Assembly (NCBI RefSeq): GCF_003977755.1
Contig: NZ_RQWN01000001.1
Coordinates: 1,070,995-1,134,994 of the forward strand
DNA from: Haloterrigena salifodinae
Lineage (GTDB): Archaea; Halobacteriota; Halobacteria; Halobacteriales; Natrialbaceae
Direction of reading: 5' to 3'
Length of the DNA stretch: 64,000 nt
Below the pieces are notes generated by a model. That model did no database searches. It was not told the DNA's origin and saw only the letters and a list, made by a program, of their open reading frames with translations. The translations under genes were made by a program, and so were the position numbers. Positions 17,261-27,891 of the stretch are shown here, piece by piece. Position 1 is the first letter of the stretch; the number at the start of each line of letters is the position of its first letter.

Positions 17261-18580
17261 TTATTCACCCACCTCCTCTCCGGCTCGCGTCCCGGCGACG
17301 TAGCCCGTCGCGAGCGAGACGCCCGCGCCGGACTTCTCGGCGGCGAAGTCGTAGCCGCCGAGCACTGCGCCCGCGGCCCGCAGGTTCGCGAACTCCGGTT
17401 CGTCGCCGGCGTCAAGCGGACGGAGGTCGCGGTCGGACGCGAGGCCGAACCGCGCGTAGGGCTGGTCGCCGAAGACGTTGTCGACGAACCAGTCGTAACG
17501 GTCGGCGGCGTGGGGGACGTGGCAGTCGAAGATCGGCTCGAACACCCGCTCGCGCTCCGAGCGGACGCCCTTGCCGACCAGCCCGCCCGTCGCCAGGACG
17601 TACTGGTCGGCGCGGTGGGGGATCTCGGTGCCGTTGCGGTCGACGACGACGCGATCGATGCGGTCGGCGCCGCTGCCGCCGTCTGCCGCCACCGCGTCCG
17701 CCTCGGTGGCCGTCTCGTAATCGATCACCGGCACGCCCGACGTGACGCGAACGCCCGCGTCCTCGAGCGCGTCGTACAGCAGGTCCTCGAGTCGCATGCC
17801 GGGGAGGCTGGGCGGCCCCATGGGGACCTCGAAGACGTCGGCGCCGAGTGCATCCGCGAGGTCGGCGCGGACCTCGGCCGCGTGCTCGTCACCCAACACG
17901 GCGGGGAAGCCGACGCGGGATTCGTCCGCGAGGCGTTCGGCGACCGTCGTCGCGAGCGCCTCGCGCGCGCCGGTCGTCACGGTCTCGTCCTGATCCAGCA
18001 GGTGTGCGTAGCGGGTCACCTTCGCGTCGTCCCGAACGATTCCGGGGAACGGAATCGTCGCGCCGCGGGCCGAGAACGGCGCGCCCGCGGCCTCGAGGTG
18101 GGCGGCGGCCAGCGGCGCCTCGAAGTCCGGCAAGGTCTCGAAGCCGACCAGTAGCGCGTCGCGGTCGTCGCTGGCCAGGCCGTCGGCCGTCGAGACGGGA
18201 TACCGCGCGGTCGGTTTGACGGTGCCGCCGTGGGTCGGGACCAGCGCGTTCGCGTCGGTGTGGTCGCCCGCGTAGGCGTTGCCCGCGACGTCGTCGAAGA
18301 AGGCCAGCGCCTCGCGGACGGCCTCGCTCCCGACGCGCTCGTAAGGATGGCCCTCGGGGAGGTCGGAAAGCGCGTCGAAGGGATCGACGAGCGGTCCCTC
18401 CTCGGGCGAGCCAGGCGCGTAGCCGAGGATATCGATCAGTCCACTGGCGTGGCGGAGCGTGCTCTGTTTGTACGTCACTAGTCGGACGCGGACGTCGGGC
18501 GCGGCATCTGCGGCCGCAAGCGCCGCGGTGGCGCCCGCGAGGCCGCCGCCGATCACGAGAACGTCGTCTTCGATGGCCAT
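17261..18580 (-). CDS. glpB: Anaerobic glycerol-3-phosphate dehydrogenase subunit B
   Basis: 439 residues. The N-terminal FAD/NAD-binding motif is DVLVIGGGLAGATAALAA. The rest matches the GlpB flavoprotein family: an early HASGLIDILGYAP segment, VLATGGLVGKGVRSER near residue 330, and a C-terminal GYDFAAEKSGAGVSLATGY. It couples the GlpA dehydrogenase to GlpC. A single base separates its ATG from the glpA stop, so the two are co-translated. Confidence 0.9.
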   Translation of the reverse strand: MAIEDDVLVIGGGLAGATAALAAADAAPDVRVRLVTYKQSTLRHASGLIDILGYAPGSPEEGPLVDPFDALSDLPEGHPYERVGSEAVREALAFFDDVAGNAYAGDHTDANALVPTHGGTVKPTARYPVSTADGLASDDRDALLVGFETLPDFEAPLAAAHLEAAGAPFSARGATIPFPGIVRDDAKVTRYAHLLDQDETVTTGAREALATTVAERLADESRVGFPAVLGDEHAAEVRADLADALGADVFEVPMGPPSLPGMRLEDLLYDALEDAGVRVTSGVPVIDYETATEADAVAADGGSGADRIDRVVVDRNGTEIPHRADQYVLATGGLVGKGVRSERERVFEPIFDCHVPHAADRYDWFVDNVFGDQPYARFGLASDRDLRPLDAGDEPEFANLRAAGAVLGGYDFAAEKSGAGVSLATGYVAGTRAGEEVGE

Positions 18581-18581
18581 C

Positions 18582-20252
18582 TCAGGCCCCTCCGTCGAAG
18601 TCGGCGAACTCGATTGCCGTCGGTTCGCCCGCGGGATCCCGATCCCGGTTCATCGTCGTCGCGTGGAGGGCGTAGTTGAGCATGGCCTGTGAGAGCTGTT
18701 CACCCCACAGCGCGTGGCGCTCGCCCTTCCAGCGTTCCTGAAAGAGTTCGTCCAGCGCTGCGCGGACCGTCTCCTCGTCGTACTCGGGGTGGAGTTCGTT
18801 GGCCATGTTCTGACAGCAGAAACCGCCCTGACAGTTGCCCATCGAGGCCCGCGTACGGATGCGGACCGCGTTCAGGTCCGTCCCCGACTGGTCGACCGCG
18901 TCGCGGATCTCCGCGCGCGTGACGCCCTCGCACTGACAGACCACGGGGTTTGCCTCGTCGGTCTCGAGGACCTCGCTCGCCCGACTCCCCAGGCGCTGTT
19001 TGCTCCGGCGCGCGACCGGCGACCGGAGGCCGAAATCGTCCATGCCGGCTTCGAGGGTCTCGATGTTCTCGCTCCCAGGCAGCGGTTCGTCGGCGGTAGC
19101 ACAGGACGCGTTCACGCCCAACTTCTCGCAGACGTGGTCGGAGATCTCTTCAGCCATCGCGCGGTACGTGGTGAACTTGCCGCCGACGATGCTCGAGATG
19201 CCGGAGACGCCGTCGCGGTCGGCGTGGTCGAGCAGGAAGAAGTCCCGCGTGATGTCCGTCGGGTCCTGCGTGCCGGTCCCCGGCGGTTCGTACAGCGGGC
19301 GCACGCCCCAGAAGGAGCGGATCGTCCGCGCCTCCTCGAGGATCGGAACGAGCTCCGAGAGGGTGTCGATCATCTGGTCGACCTCCCACTGGTCCTCGGG
19401 GAAGTCGTCCGGATCGGAGACCTCCTCGTCGGTCGTCCCGAGGATGGCCGTCGTCTCGTGGGGGACGACGATGTCGGCGTCGCCCTTCGGCCGGCAGCGG
19501 TTGATGACGGTGTCGACCTGCCGGACGTTCATGATGGTCATGACGCCCTTGGAGGGGCGAACTTCGATCTCGAGGTCGGCCATCGCGCCGATCTCCCCCG
19601 CCCACGCGCCCGTCGCGTTGACGACGTACTCGGCGGTGATCTCCTCGGTCGTGCCGGCCGCCGCGTGCGTCCGCTTGCCGGGCCCCGACTCGTGGCGCAC
19701 CTCGACGCCGTAGACGTCGTCGCCGTCTCGTAAGAGGTCCACCACCTCCGCGTGGGTCTCGACGCGCGCGCCGTGGGCCTCGGCGTCGATCGCGTTCGCG
19801 ACGCAGAGCCGGAACGGATCGACCGCGCCGTCGGGGACCTCGATGGCTCGTTTCACGTCTTCCGCGAGGTAGGGTTCGACCTCGCGGGCCTCCCGCCCCG
19901 AGAGGACGCGCGCAGGGATCCCGCAGTCCCGACAGCCCTCGAGTTTTTCCTGAAAGTAGTCGTCCGAGTCCTCGGGGCGCTGGACGAACAGGCCGCCGGT
20001 CTCCTCGACGCAGTGGCCGGCGATTTCCCGGAGGATCTCGTTTTCTTCGATACACTCCGTCGCGCTGGCGCGATCAGAGACGGCGTAGCGGCCGCCGCTG
20101 TGGAGCAGGCCGTGCATACGGCCGGTCGTGCCGTCGGTCAAATTGCCTCGCTCGACGAGGGTCACCTCGAGGCCGCGCATCGCCAGATCCCGCGCGATGC
20201 CACAGCCCGTCGACCCGCCTCCGAGAACGAGGACCTCGGTGTCCGTTGCCAT
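18582..20252 (-). CDS. glpA: Anaerobic glycerol-3-phosphate dehydrogenase subunit A
   Basis: 556 residues. It is an FAD enzyme oxidising sn-glycerol-3-phosphate to dihydroxyacetone phosphate. The dinucleotide motif is [18 protein letters not shown] and the substrate-domain markers include [15 protein letters not shown]. The C-terminal ~100 residues carry a BFD-like [2Fe-2S] domain with [11 protein letters not shown] and [12 protein letters not shown]. The ATG at 20252 is preferred to a TTG four codons upstream. First gene of the glpABC-orc1-like operon, diverging from glpK. Together they turn glycerol, abundant in hypersaline waters from Dunaliella, into a triose phosphate. Confidence 0.93.
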   Translation of the reverse strand: MATDTEVLVLGGGSTGCGIARDLAMRGLEVTLVERGNLTDGTTGRMHGLLHSGGRYAVSDRASATECIEENEILREIAGHCVEETGGLFVQRPEDSDDYFQEKLEGCRDCGIPARVLSGREAREVEPYLAEDVKRAIEVPDGAVDPFRLCVANAIDAEAHGARVETHAEVVDLLRDGDDVYGVEVRHESGPGKRTHAAAGTTEEITAEYVVNATGAWAGEIGAMADLEIEVRPSKGVMTIMNVRQVDTVINRCRPKGDADIVVPHETTAILGTTDEEVSDPDDFPEDQWEVDQMIDTLSELVPILEEARTIRSFWGVRPLYEPPGTGTQDPTDITRDFFLLDHADRDGVSGISSIVGGKFTTYRAMAEEISDHVCEKLGVNASCATADEPLPGSENIETLEAGMDDFGLRSPVARRSKQRLGSRASEVLETDEANPVVCQCEGVTRAEIRDAVDQSGTDLNAVRIRTRASMGNCQGGFCCQNMANELHPEYDEETVRAALDELFQERWKGERHALWGEQLSQAMLNYALHATTMNRDRDPAGEPTAIEFADFDGGA

Positions 20253-20264
20253 GCCTTCGTTCAA

Positions 20265-20559
20265 CCCTCTCTCTCCCGGACCTTTATTTTATCGACGGTT
20301 CCGGAACGTCCGTAACGAGTCGGTTGCCTCGAGATTGCCGCTCGAACGACGTGACGCCGACTGACCATCCGAAACGGTCGAGAAGCCTGAAAATAGCCGA
20401 AACGGACGATTACCAGGGGTAATTGGCCAGGTGGTATCAGATAGTATATGAAATACAATTTAGGAGTTCAACAAATTTTATAATGATAGTAGGTATTGTT
20501 TACCAGTATCGTGCGATCGTCGGTAAAGACATCGCGCGGAGCAACGAGGGAGATCACCA
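20265..20559. promoter_or_regulatory. Divergent glpA/glpK control region
   Basis: This 295-base gap separates the minus-strand glpABC from plus-strand glpK. It is AT-rich in its middle (20430-20500), with TATA-like elements on both sides (AGTATATGAAATAC at ~20443 and AAATTTTATAATG at ~20473). A short inverted repeat GGTA-TTGTT-TACC lies at 20492-20504 and could be a regulator site. I infer shared glycerol-responsive control, as known for glp genes of other haloarchaea, but cannot assign the regulator. Confidence 0.45.
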
Positions 20560-22101
<1,542 letters not shown>

Positions 22102-22104
22102 GCT

Positions 22105-23178
22105 ATGTTCGGAACCATACTCCAGATTCCGATTATCGGCATGGAGACCGAAGCGTTCGCCGTCCTGCTCATCGCCGCGCTCGCCGGCGGGGCGTTCGGC
22201 GCGGCTCTCGGCGCGCTTCCCTCCTTCGTCTTCACCGGCTTCGTCGTCTTCCTCGGTGAAGGGCTCGCCGTCCTCGAGGGCGAAATCGGCGCCGCCGAGG
22301 CGATCGGCGCCGGCGACATTGCAACGGGCATCACTGACGTAATCGGCTTCGGTGCGGTCACCGGGCCGCACATCGCCTTCGCCGGCGGCGTCGCCGCGAC
22401 GGCCTACGCTGGGAAGAAGTATCCCGAAATGGATCCCGCCGACTGGGACTACCACTTCGGGAAGAACATCCTCTACGCCTTCGGGACCAAACCCGACATC
22501 CTCGCGGTCGGGGCGCTCTTCGGCGTGCTCGGGATGCTCATCACCCAGGTGATGGGCGGGCTCGGCTTCCCGACGGACAACATCGCGCTCTCGGTCGTGG
22601 CGACGGCGTTCCTCGCTCGACTCGCCTTCGGCTATCCGATAGTCGGCCGGGTCGGCGGCTCGAGCGTCCTCGACATGTCCCCGTTCGAGCGCGAGGAGAA
22701 GCGCATGGCCACTGACGGCGGGACCCAGACCGACCGGCTGGCGACCGAGCCCTGGCTGCCACACCAGTACGAGTGGTCCGGCGTCACCGCCATCGGCATC
22801 GTCGGCGGGATCCTCGGCGGCTTCATCTGGCTCGAGACCGGTAGCATCTTCCTCGGTTACGGCATCTCGGCGATGAGCCTGCTCTTCCTCAACCTCGGGG
22901 TCGAGAAGATTCCGGTCACCCACCACATCACGCTGCTGGGCGCCGTCGGCGCGGTGATCGCGATGCCCGCGATCGGGAGCGAACCGATCGCCCTGCTCGT
23001 TGCCGGCGCGTTCGGCGCGATCAGCGGCCTCATCGGCGAGGTGTCCCAGCGCGTGTTCTACTCGCACTCCGGGACCCACGTCGACCCGCCAGCGATGGCT
23101 ATCGCGGCGTTCATGTTCGTCCTCGGCCTCCTGTATCTGGCTGGGCTACTCCCCAACTCGGGCTATCTCGGGCTCTGA
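22105..23178 (+). CDS. Polytopic membrane protein linked to glpK (putative glycerol facilitator, haloarchaeal GlpX-type)
   Basis: 357 residues with about ten hydrophobic segments, many built of Gly/Ala helices (AALAGGAFGAALGALPSFVFTGFVVFL split over two spans). A charged internal loop of ~40 residues follows the fifth or sixth span (MSPFEREEKRM). It is not related by visible motif to the aquaporin GlpF (no paired NPA). A gene in the same place in Haloferax, cotranscribed with glpK, has been annotated as a putative glycerol facilitator. The operon position is the main evidence; an energy-coupled uptake or export role is also possible. Confidence 0.7.
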   Translation: MFGTILQIPIIGMETEAFAVLLIAALAGGAFGAALGALPSFVFTGFVVFLGEGLAVLEGEIGAAEAIGAGDIATGITDVIGFGAVTGPHIAFAGGVAATAYAGKKYPEMDPADWDYHFGKNILYAFGTKPDILAVGALFGVLGMLITQVMGGLGFPTDNIALSVVATAFLARLAFGYPIVGRVGGSSVLDMSPFEREEKRMATDGGTQTDRLATEPWLPHQYEWSGVTAIGIVGGILGGFIWLETGSIFLGYGISAMSLLFLNLGVEKIPVTHHITLLGAVGAVIAMPAIGSEPIALLVAGAFGAISGLIGEVSQRVFYSHSGTHVDPPAMAIAAFMFVLGLLYLAGLLPNSGYLGL

Positions 23179-23381
23179 GGGAATCCGAAATTCGACTGCG
23201 GTCTGCCTTTCAACTCTGCTGGATACTATTTGGGTTCCGGTACCATTGACGCTCAACGGGAGCGAGGCTGTTTTCTGAGCGGCGCGTATCGGACGGCCAA
23301 CTCGGCGCTTTCATCGGGTGGGCTAGTTTCACTAGATAGCTTTATCGTGGCACTTGCTGCCGTATAACACGGTGTTCAGCA

Positions 23382-23993
23382 ATGGCAAACGAGTGGATCA
23401 TCAAGGGAGACTACGTCGAAGCCTGCAACTGTGACGTCGCGTGTCAGTGCGTGTGGATGGAACCACCGGACGACGACGTCTGTACCGTCTCGCTGGCGTG
23501 GCACATCGAGGAAGGGAGCTACGGCGATGTCGACTTGAGCGGGGTGGATGTCGGCATGCTCATTTCGACCGATGAGGGCGTCATGTTCGCCCCCGAGACG
23601 GAGTGGGATATCGTGTTACTCGTCGACGAAACGGCCGATGACGACCAGCGCGAGGCCATCGAAGACATCTATTCCGGCCGCGCCGGTGGGATCTGGGCAC
23701 CCGTCGCCGATACGCACGTCCGGTCCGCCGACGTTGCGACCGTTCCGATCAGCTTCTCGCGGGACGGATCGGACTTCTCCGTCGAGATCGGGGACGCCGT
23801 CGAGATGGACGCGAGCGGCGCGGTCGGATTCAACGAGGAGGTCGGGACGGTCTCTCCCCACCCGCTGACGGAGAGCCTCGAGGTGCAGACCGGCAAGTCG
23901 GCCACGGCCACCGTCTCCTACGACGATCAGTTTACGTGGGACGTTTCCGGGAACAACGCCTACCTCGGGGACTTCGAACTGGCGAACTCCTGA
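23382..23993 (+). CDS. DUF1326 protein
   Basis: 203 residues. The family signature is at the N-terminus: an IKGDYVEACNCDVACQC segment with four cysteines in a CNC-x4-CQC arrangement, a plausible metal or Fe-S binding site. The rest is a beta-rich acidic domain. It is soluble, without a signal peptide. DUF1326 genes commonly sit beside DUF2182 membrane protein genes, as here (32 bases apart). The biochemical role is unknown; metal handling is a guess from the Cys cluster. AT-rich elements around 23340-23345 (AGCTTTATCG) may be the promoter. Confidence 0.8.
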   Translation: MANEWIIKGDYVEACNCDVACQCVWMEPPDDDVCTVSLAWHIEEGSYGDVDLSGVDVGMLISTDEGVMFAPETEWDIVLLVDETADDDQREAIEDIYSGRAGGIWAPVADTHVRSADVATVPISFSRDGSDFSVEIGDAVEMDASGAVGFNEEVGTVSPHPLTESLEVQTGKSATATVSYDDQFTWDVSGNNAYLGDFELANS

Positions 23994-24025
23994 GAACGGA
24001 ACGACGGCGATACGGACGATCTACC

Positions 24026-24817
24026 ATGGGAAGACACGACTCGTTTCGAAACCGGTTCACCCGTCGACGCGTTCCGATCGTCGCGCTCGTCACGTACGTA
24101 CTCGCGTTACTCGCCTGGGCGGCGGTCGTGGGTCGGTGGCTCCCGATGTCCGGCGGACGGATGGGGCTGCAGATGTCCGACCCGGGAGCACCGGAAGCGA
24201 TGGCCGTCTCGAACGGGCTGACCGGTATCAGCCTCTACCTGCTCATGTGGGGTGTGATGATGATCGCCATGATGTACCCCTCGTCGGTCCCGCTCTTCCG
24301 GCTGTACGCCGAGACGCTCGAGGGGACGACGATAGCGGGGAAAGGAGCACGGGTCGGGGCGTTTCTCGGAACGTACGCGCTCGTGTGGACACTGACAGGA
24401 ATCGTCCCGCTCGTCGTTAACGCGGTGGTACCGATCGTCACCCTCGCGAACGCCCACGGCGGGCTCCTGATGGGTGGGTCGTTGCTCCTCTTGTCGGGGT
24501 ACCAGCTCTCGCCGTACAAATACCGGTGTCTGCGGTATTGCCGGTCGCCGCTCGGATTCCTCATGAGTCATCACCAACCGGGAGTGCGCGGCGCCGTTCG
24601 GATGAGCTGGCAGTTCAGCGTCTTCTGCGTCGGGTGTTGTTGGGCGCTGTTCGCATTCATGGTGATCGTGGGCTCGATGAATATCGTCTGGATGGCGCTC
24701 ATCGCGGTCGTGCTCTCGCTCGAGCGAACGGTCGCGTGGGGTGAGCAACTAGCACGAGTAGTCGGAGTTCTCGCCGGCGCCGCCGGAAGTACCGTCATCG
24801 TGATCGCACTGGTCTAG
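24026..24817 (+). CDS. DUF2182 membrane protein
   Basis: 263 residues with about seven hydrophobic spans. Family motifs are the Met-rich LLMWGVMMIAMMYPSSVPLF and YKYRCLRYCRSPLGFLMSHH, followed by CVGCCWALFAFM. The dense Met, Cys and His residues in and near the membrane suggest a soft-metal (copper-like) ligand set. The ATG at 24026 (MGRHDSFRNR) is preferred over longer upstream extensions that would overlap the DUF1326 gene. It probably works with DUF1326 as a two-part system; function not established. Confidence 0.8.
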   Translation: MGRHDSFRNRFTRRRVPIVALVTYVLALLAWAAVVGRWLPMSGGRMGLQMSDPGAPEAMAVSNGLTGISLYLLMWGVMMIAMMYPSSVPLFRLYAETLEGTTIAGKGARVGAFLGTYALVWTLTGIVPLVVNAVVPIVTLANAHGGLLMGGSLLLLSGYQLSPYKYRCLRYCRSPLGFLMSHHQPGVRGAVRMSWQFSVFCVGCCWALFAFMVIVGSMNIVWMALIAVVLSLERTVAWGEQLARVVGVLAGAAGSTVIVIALV

Positions 24818-24917
24818 CAGTAGTGTTACGGTGTATTTTGAAGCGCGTGAGGGAGCGGACACCTACTCATCCCGGGGAATTCAGTAGGTGTTCTGATAGT
24901 ACAGGACCGACAAAATA

Positions 24918-24960
24918 GATTTAGGCTCCCCAAAAGTATTCAGTACCTGAAAGGTATATG
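24918..24960 (+). promoter_or_regulatory. dpsA upstream control region, possible DtxR-family site
   Basis: TTTAGGCTCCCCAAAA at 24920-24935 is an imperfect palindrome with one TTAGGC half-site like those bound by haloarchaeal iron regulators of the DtxR family. GGTATATGAAG at 24953 is a likely TATA element, about 30 bases before the ATG at 24986. The rest of the 24818-24985 gap shows no gene. Confidence 0.35.
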
Positions 24961-24985
24961 AAGGTCGAGCGATTACATCCATGCA

Positions 24986-25534
24986 ATGAGTTCCCAAGAG
25001 ACAACCGTCCGTCAACAGGCAGGCACCGTCGATGAAAACGCTCTCCGACTCGATCAAGACAAAGCCGAGCAGGTCGTCGAGGCGCTAAACTCCGAACTGG
25101 CGAACTCGTACGTCCTCTACCACCAACTCAAGAAACACCACTGGGTCGTCGAAGGCGCAGAGTTCCTCCCGCTTCACGAGTTCCTCGAGGACGCCTACGA
25201 ACACGTCGAAGAGGGGGCCGACGAAATCGCCGAGCGTGCGCAGGCGCTGGGCGGCGTCCCCGTCTCGGGCCCAACAAACCTCGAGGACCGCGCCACCGTC
25301 GAGTTCGAGGGAGAAGACGTCTACGACGTCCGCACGATGTTCGAGAATGATCTTGAAATGTACGGCGACATCATCGAGTCGATGCGCGACAGCATCGAAC
25401 TCGCCGAGAACCTCGGTGACCCTGCGACCGGCGAGATGTTACGTGAGATCCTCGTCCACCTCGAGGAAGACGGTCACCACTTCGAGCACTACCTCGAAGA
25501 CGACACGCTGGTCCTCGAGAGTGCCACTCACTGA
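24986..25534 (+). CDS. dpsA: DNA protection/ferritin-like protein DpsA
   Basis: 182 residues, the size of haloarchaeal DpsA. It stores iron in a dodecamer and protects DNA from peroxide. All four inter-subunit ferroxidase ligands of the Halobacterium protein are in place, at the same numbering: His52 (KKHHW), His64 (LPLHEF), Asp79 and Glu83 (ADEIAER). The C-terminus (EEDGHHFEHYLEDDTLV) is acidic. The likely start is the ATG at 24986; an ATG five bases earlier is out of frame. First of three tandem family members. Confidence 0.95.
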   Translation: MSSQETTVRQQAGTVDENALRLDQDKAEQVVEALNSELANSYVLYHQLKKHHWVVEGAEFLPLHEFLEDAYEHVEEGADEIAERAQALGGVPVSGPTNLEDRATVEFEGEDVYDVRTMFENDLEMYGDIIESMRDSIELAENLGDPATGEMLREILVHLEEDGHHFEHYLEDDTLVLESATH

Positions 25535-25547
25535 ATAGGTGACCGAA

Positions 25548-26129
25548 ATGGCACAAAAACAAGGCCGACTCGTTCGGGAACCCGATACGGGCGAGCGCCG
25601 TCAAGAGTGGGGCACTATCGCCGAAAACGAACTCCGGATCCACCCCGCCGATGCCGAGGTGATCATCGACGCCTTGAGCATCGACCATGCGGGATCGTTC
25701 AACCTGTTCTACCTGCTTCGCAAGCATTACTGGACTGCTGCAGGTGCCGAACACGAGGCGGTTGCTACCTTCCTCGAGGACGCGTACAAGCGCGTGCGCG
25801 AGGTTAACGACGAGGTCGCGATTCGGATCGTTGAACTGGGCGGGATTCCCCCGAACACACCGCCGACACTGCAGGAACGGGCCGAAGTCCACCTCGAGGC
25901 CGAGGATCTCTACGACCTTCGTGCCTCTTTGAAGGGCGATCTCGAGGGATATTCGACCCTGATCGTCAGCATGCGTGAACACGTCGCTCTTGCGGAAGAG
26001 AAAGCCGACCCGGGCACGGCCGAACTGCTCCGTGACCGCCTCGAAGGCCTCGAAGAGGACGCTCACATCATCGAGCAATTACTCGAAGATGACACGCTCG
26101 TTCGAGCTGAGGTGCTGAAGGAACGATGA
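25548..26129 (+). CDS. Dps-like paralogue lacking most ferroxidase ligands, copy 2
   Basis: 193 residues, a four-helix ferritin-like protein clearly related to DpsA. Aligned to DpsA, three of four ferroxidase ligands are changed: His52 is Tyr (RKHYW), His64 is Ala (EAVATF) and Glu83 is Ile (NDEVAIR); only the Asp remains. It has an N-terminal extension with RRQEWGTIAENELRI, shared with copy 3. Start chosen at the ATG at 25548, with AGGTGA six bases upstream; a GTG at 25539 is possible. Expected to form cages or mixed cages but not to oxidise iron by the usual centre. Confidence 0.85.
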   Translation: MAQKQGRLVREPDTGERRQEWGTIAENELRIHPADAEVIIDALSIDHAGSFNLFYLLRKHYWTAAGAEHEAVATFLEDAYKRVREVNDEVAIRIVELGGIPPNTPPTLQERAEVHLEAEDLYDLRASLKGDLEGYSTLIVSMREHVALAEEKADPGTAELLRDRLEGLEEDAHIIEQLLEDDTLVRAEVLKER

Positions 26130-26695
26130 TGAGAACACCCCATCTCTGGAGCCCCGACTCGTCTCACATCCGTCAGGAATGGGACACGGTAGCTGACAAC
26201 GGGCTCCGACTCGAACAGAACGTTGCCGAAGAGTTGGTCAGGGCCTTGAACAGCGAAGTATCGGGACTGTATATCCTCTTCAACCAGGTGCGCAAGCATT
26301 ACTGGCTCGTCGAGGGGACCGAATCGAAGCCGATCAGTGACTTCCTCGAGGATGCTGCCAACCGTCTCACGGAGATGACCGACGACATCGCCATTCGGAT
26401 CACCGCGCTCGGCGGTGTCCCAGCCTGCGGGCCGATGGGTATCCGCCAACACGCGCCGATATACATCGAGGACGCCCATCACTACGATATCCGGTCGTCG
26501 CTCGAGCGTGACCTCGATGGGTACGCGACGCTCGCAGTGCAGTGGCGCGAACACATCGAACTGGCGGACCGACTCGGGGATACGGCGACGAGCGAACTCC
26601 TGCGCCGCCATCTCGAGACGCTCGAAGCGGACGCTCACGTCCTCGATCGGTACCTCGCTGACGATACGCTCGTTCGTCACGACGCAACGAGGTGA
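26126..26695 (+). CDS. Dps-like paralogue lacking most ferroxidase ligands, copy 3
   Basis: 189 residues. It overlaps copy 2 by ATGA, so the two are co-translated. The DpsA ligand positions read Tyr (RKHYW), Ser (KPISDF), Asp (kept) and Ile (TDDIAIR): the same kind of loss as in copy 2. The N-terminal IRQEWDTVADNGLRL block matches the extension of copy 2, showing that these two form their own subfamily. The acidic C-terminus LADDTLVRHDATR resembles that of DpsA. Possibly a structural partner of DpsA or a DNA-binding cage. Confidence 0.85.
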   Translation: MMRTPHLWSPDSSHIRQEWDTVADNGLRLEQNVAEELVRALNSEVSGLYILFNQVRKHYWLVEGTESKPISDFLEDAANRLTEMTDDIAIRITALGGVPACGPMGIRQHAPIYIEDAHHYDIRSSLERDLDGYATLAVQWREHIELADRLGDTATSELLRRHLETLEADAHVLDRYLADDTLVRHDATR

Positions 26696-26774
26696 ATTGC
26701 CTCGGGGGACACCCCTGTAGGATTCGATTCATCAAGATTTTACCGATACTCGGGATCGAAGTCACCGGCAGTTG

Positions 26775-26849
26775 GTTCGATGTGCGAAAAAGCACGTCCC
26801 GATCGAGACAGTACTGTGTGACCGCGGGTTCGACTCGATGAGCGTCGTT
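26775..26849 (+). pseudogene. Transposase fragment (scar)
   Basis: A 25-codon open stretch reads AKKHVPIETVLCDRGFDSM, which resembles the second catalytic Asp region of haloarchaeal IS4/ISH-type DDE transposases (hydrophobic, C-D-R-x-F-x-x-M). It is closed by a stop on the downstream side and no terminal repeats are recognisable. The rest of the 26696-27168 gap contains no convincing gene, though traces of other transposase parts in other frames cannot be excluded. Confidence 0.4.
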
Positions 26850-27168
26850 TAGACGGTTTCGATCCTTCATATGAGCCTCCTGACCAGAGAACGGATTCAC
26901 AGCTCGGAGCGTGAAGCCGTCGAGTAGATGGGTGCGGACTGCCACGATGTCGCCGTTGCGTCCGCATCAGTCAGCGTATACACGTACTTAGCGAACCGCC
27001 CCGATTCAGTTTCAGACAGGGCTATGAATAACGAAACCACGCTCCGATCTACTGCTCGGGCAGGCGTTCGGATGAGACCGGGTGACCGGACGTCGTCACT
27101 GACCGATCTCTCGGTCTCGAGCGCACTGAACCGACTCCTTTAGGTCGCCCAGCCCTCGAGTGACGGCC

Positions 27169-27855
27169 ATGACGGACGATCCGCCGCTGGTTCTCGACAT
27201 CGACGGCACGCTCACCCGCCCGGAGGGGTGGGGCATCGATCCGCGCGTCTTCGACCCCCTCCGCGACTGGGACGCGCCCGTCGTGATCGCCACCGGGAAA
27301 GCCTTCCCCTACCCCGTCGCCCTCTGTCACTTCGTGGGCATCCCCGAACTCGTCGTCGCCGAGAATGGCGGCGTCGTCTACACCGGCGACGACGTCTTCT
27401 TCACCGCCGACCGCGCGGCCGCCCAGGCCGTCCTCGAGGACTACCGCGCGGCCGGCTACGAGACGGGCTGGGGGCCGGAGAACACCGTCAATCGGTGGCG
27501 CGAGACCGAGATCGCCGTGAACCTCGACCAGCCCGTCGAACCCCTGCGCGAGATCGCCGCGGACTACGGCCTCGAGGTGATCGACACCGGCTACGCCTAC
27601 CACGTCAAGGACGCCGCGCCGAACAAGGGCGACGGCCTCGAGACGATCGCCGAGCACGCCGGTATCGACCTCGAGCGAACCGTCGCGGTGGGCGACTCGA
27701 TCAACGACGTCTCGACGTTCGAGGCCGTCGGCCGGAGCTTCGCCGTCGCCAACGCCGACGACCTGGCGCGGGACGCGGCCGACGAGGTGCTCGAGGACGT
27801 TCACGCCGATGGCACGCTGGCCGTGCTCGAGCGAGTTCGCGGGTCGGTCGACTAA
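27169..27855 (+). CDS. pgp: Phosphoglycolate phosphatase (HAD-IIB family)
   Basis: 228 residues, the usual length of the archaeal enzyme. It dephosphorylates 2-phosphoglycolate. HAD motif I is LVLDIDGTLT, motif II is VVIATGKAFPYP, motif III Lys is in APNKGDGL and motif IV is VAVGDSINDVSTFEAVG. The cap-domain context AENGGVVYTGDDVFF is typical. The ATG at 27169 (MTDDPPLVLDID) is the standard start for haloarchaeal homologues; a GTG three codons upstream is unlikely. CTTTAGG at ~27138 may be its TATA box. Confidence 0.9.
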   Translation: MTDDPPLVLDIDGTLTRPEGWGIDPRVFDPLRDWDAPVVIATGKAFPYPVALCHFVGIPELVVAENGGVVYTGDDVFFTADRAAAQAVLEDYRAAGYETGWGPENTVNRWRETEIAVNLDQPVEPLREIAADYGLEVIDTGYAYHVKDAAPNKGDGLETIAEHAGIDLERTVAVGDSINDVSTFEAVGRSFAVANADDLARDAADEVLEDVHADGTLAVLERVRGSVD

Positions 27856-27891
27856 CTCATCTCGGAGCGATCGAATCATGTGCAGTGGATC

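Noticed and set aside
14785-17745. Long plus-strand open frames opposite the Orc1-like and glpC genes
   Set aside because: Shadows; the minus-strand products carry ferredoxin motifs and recognisable domains, the plus-strand ones none.
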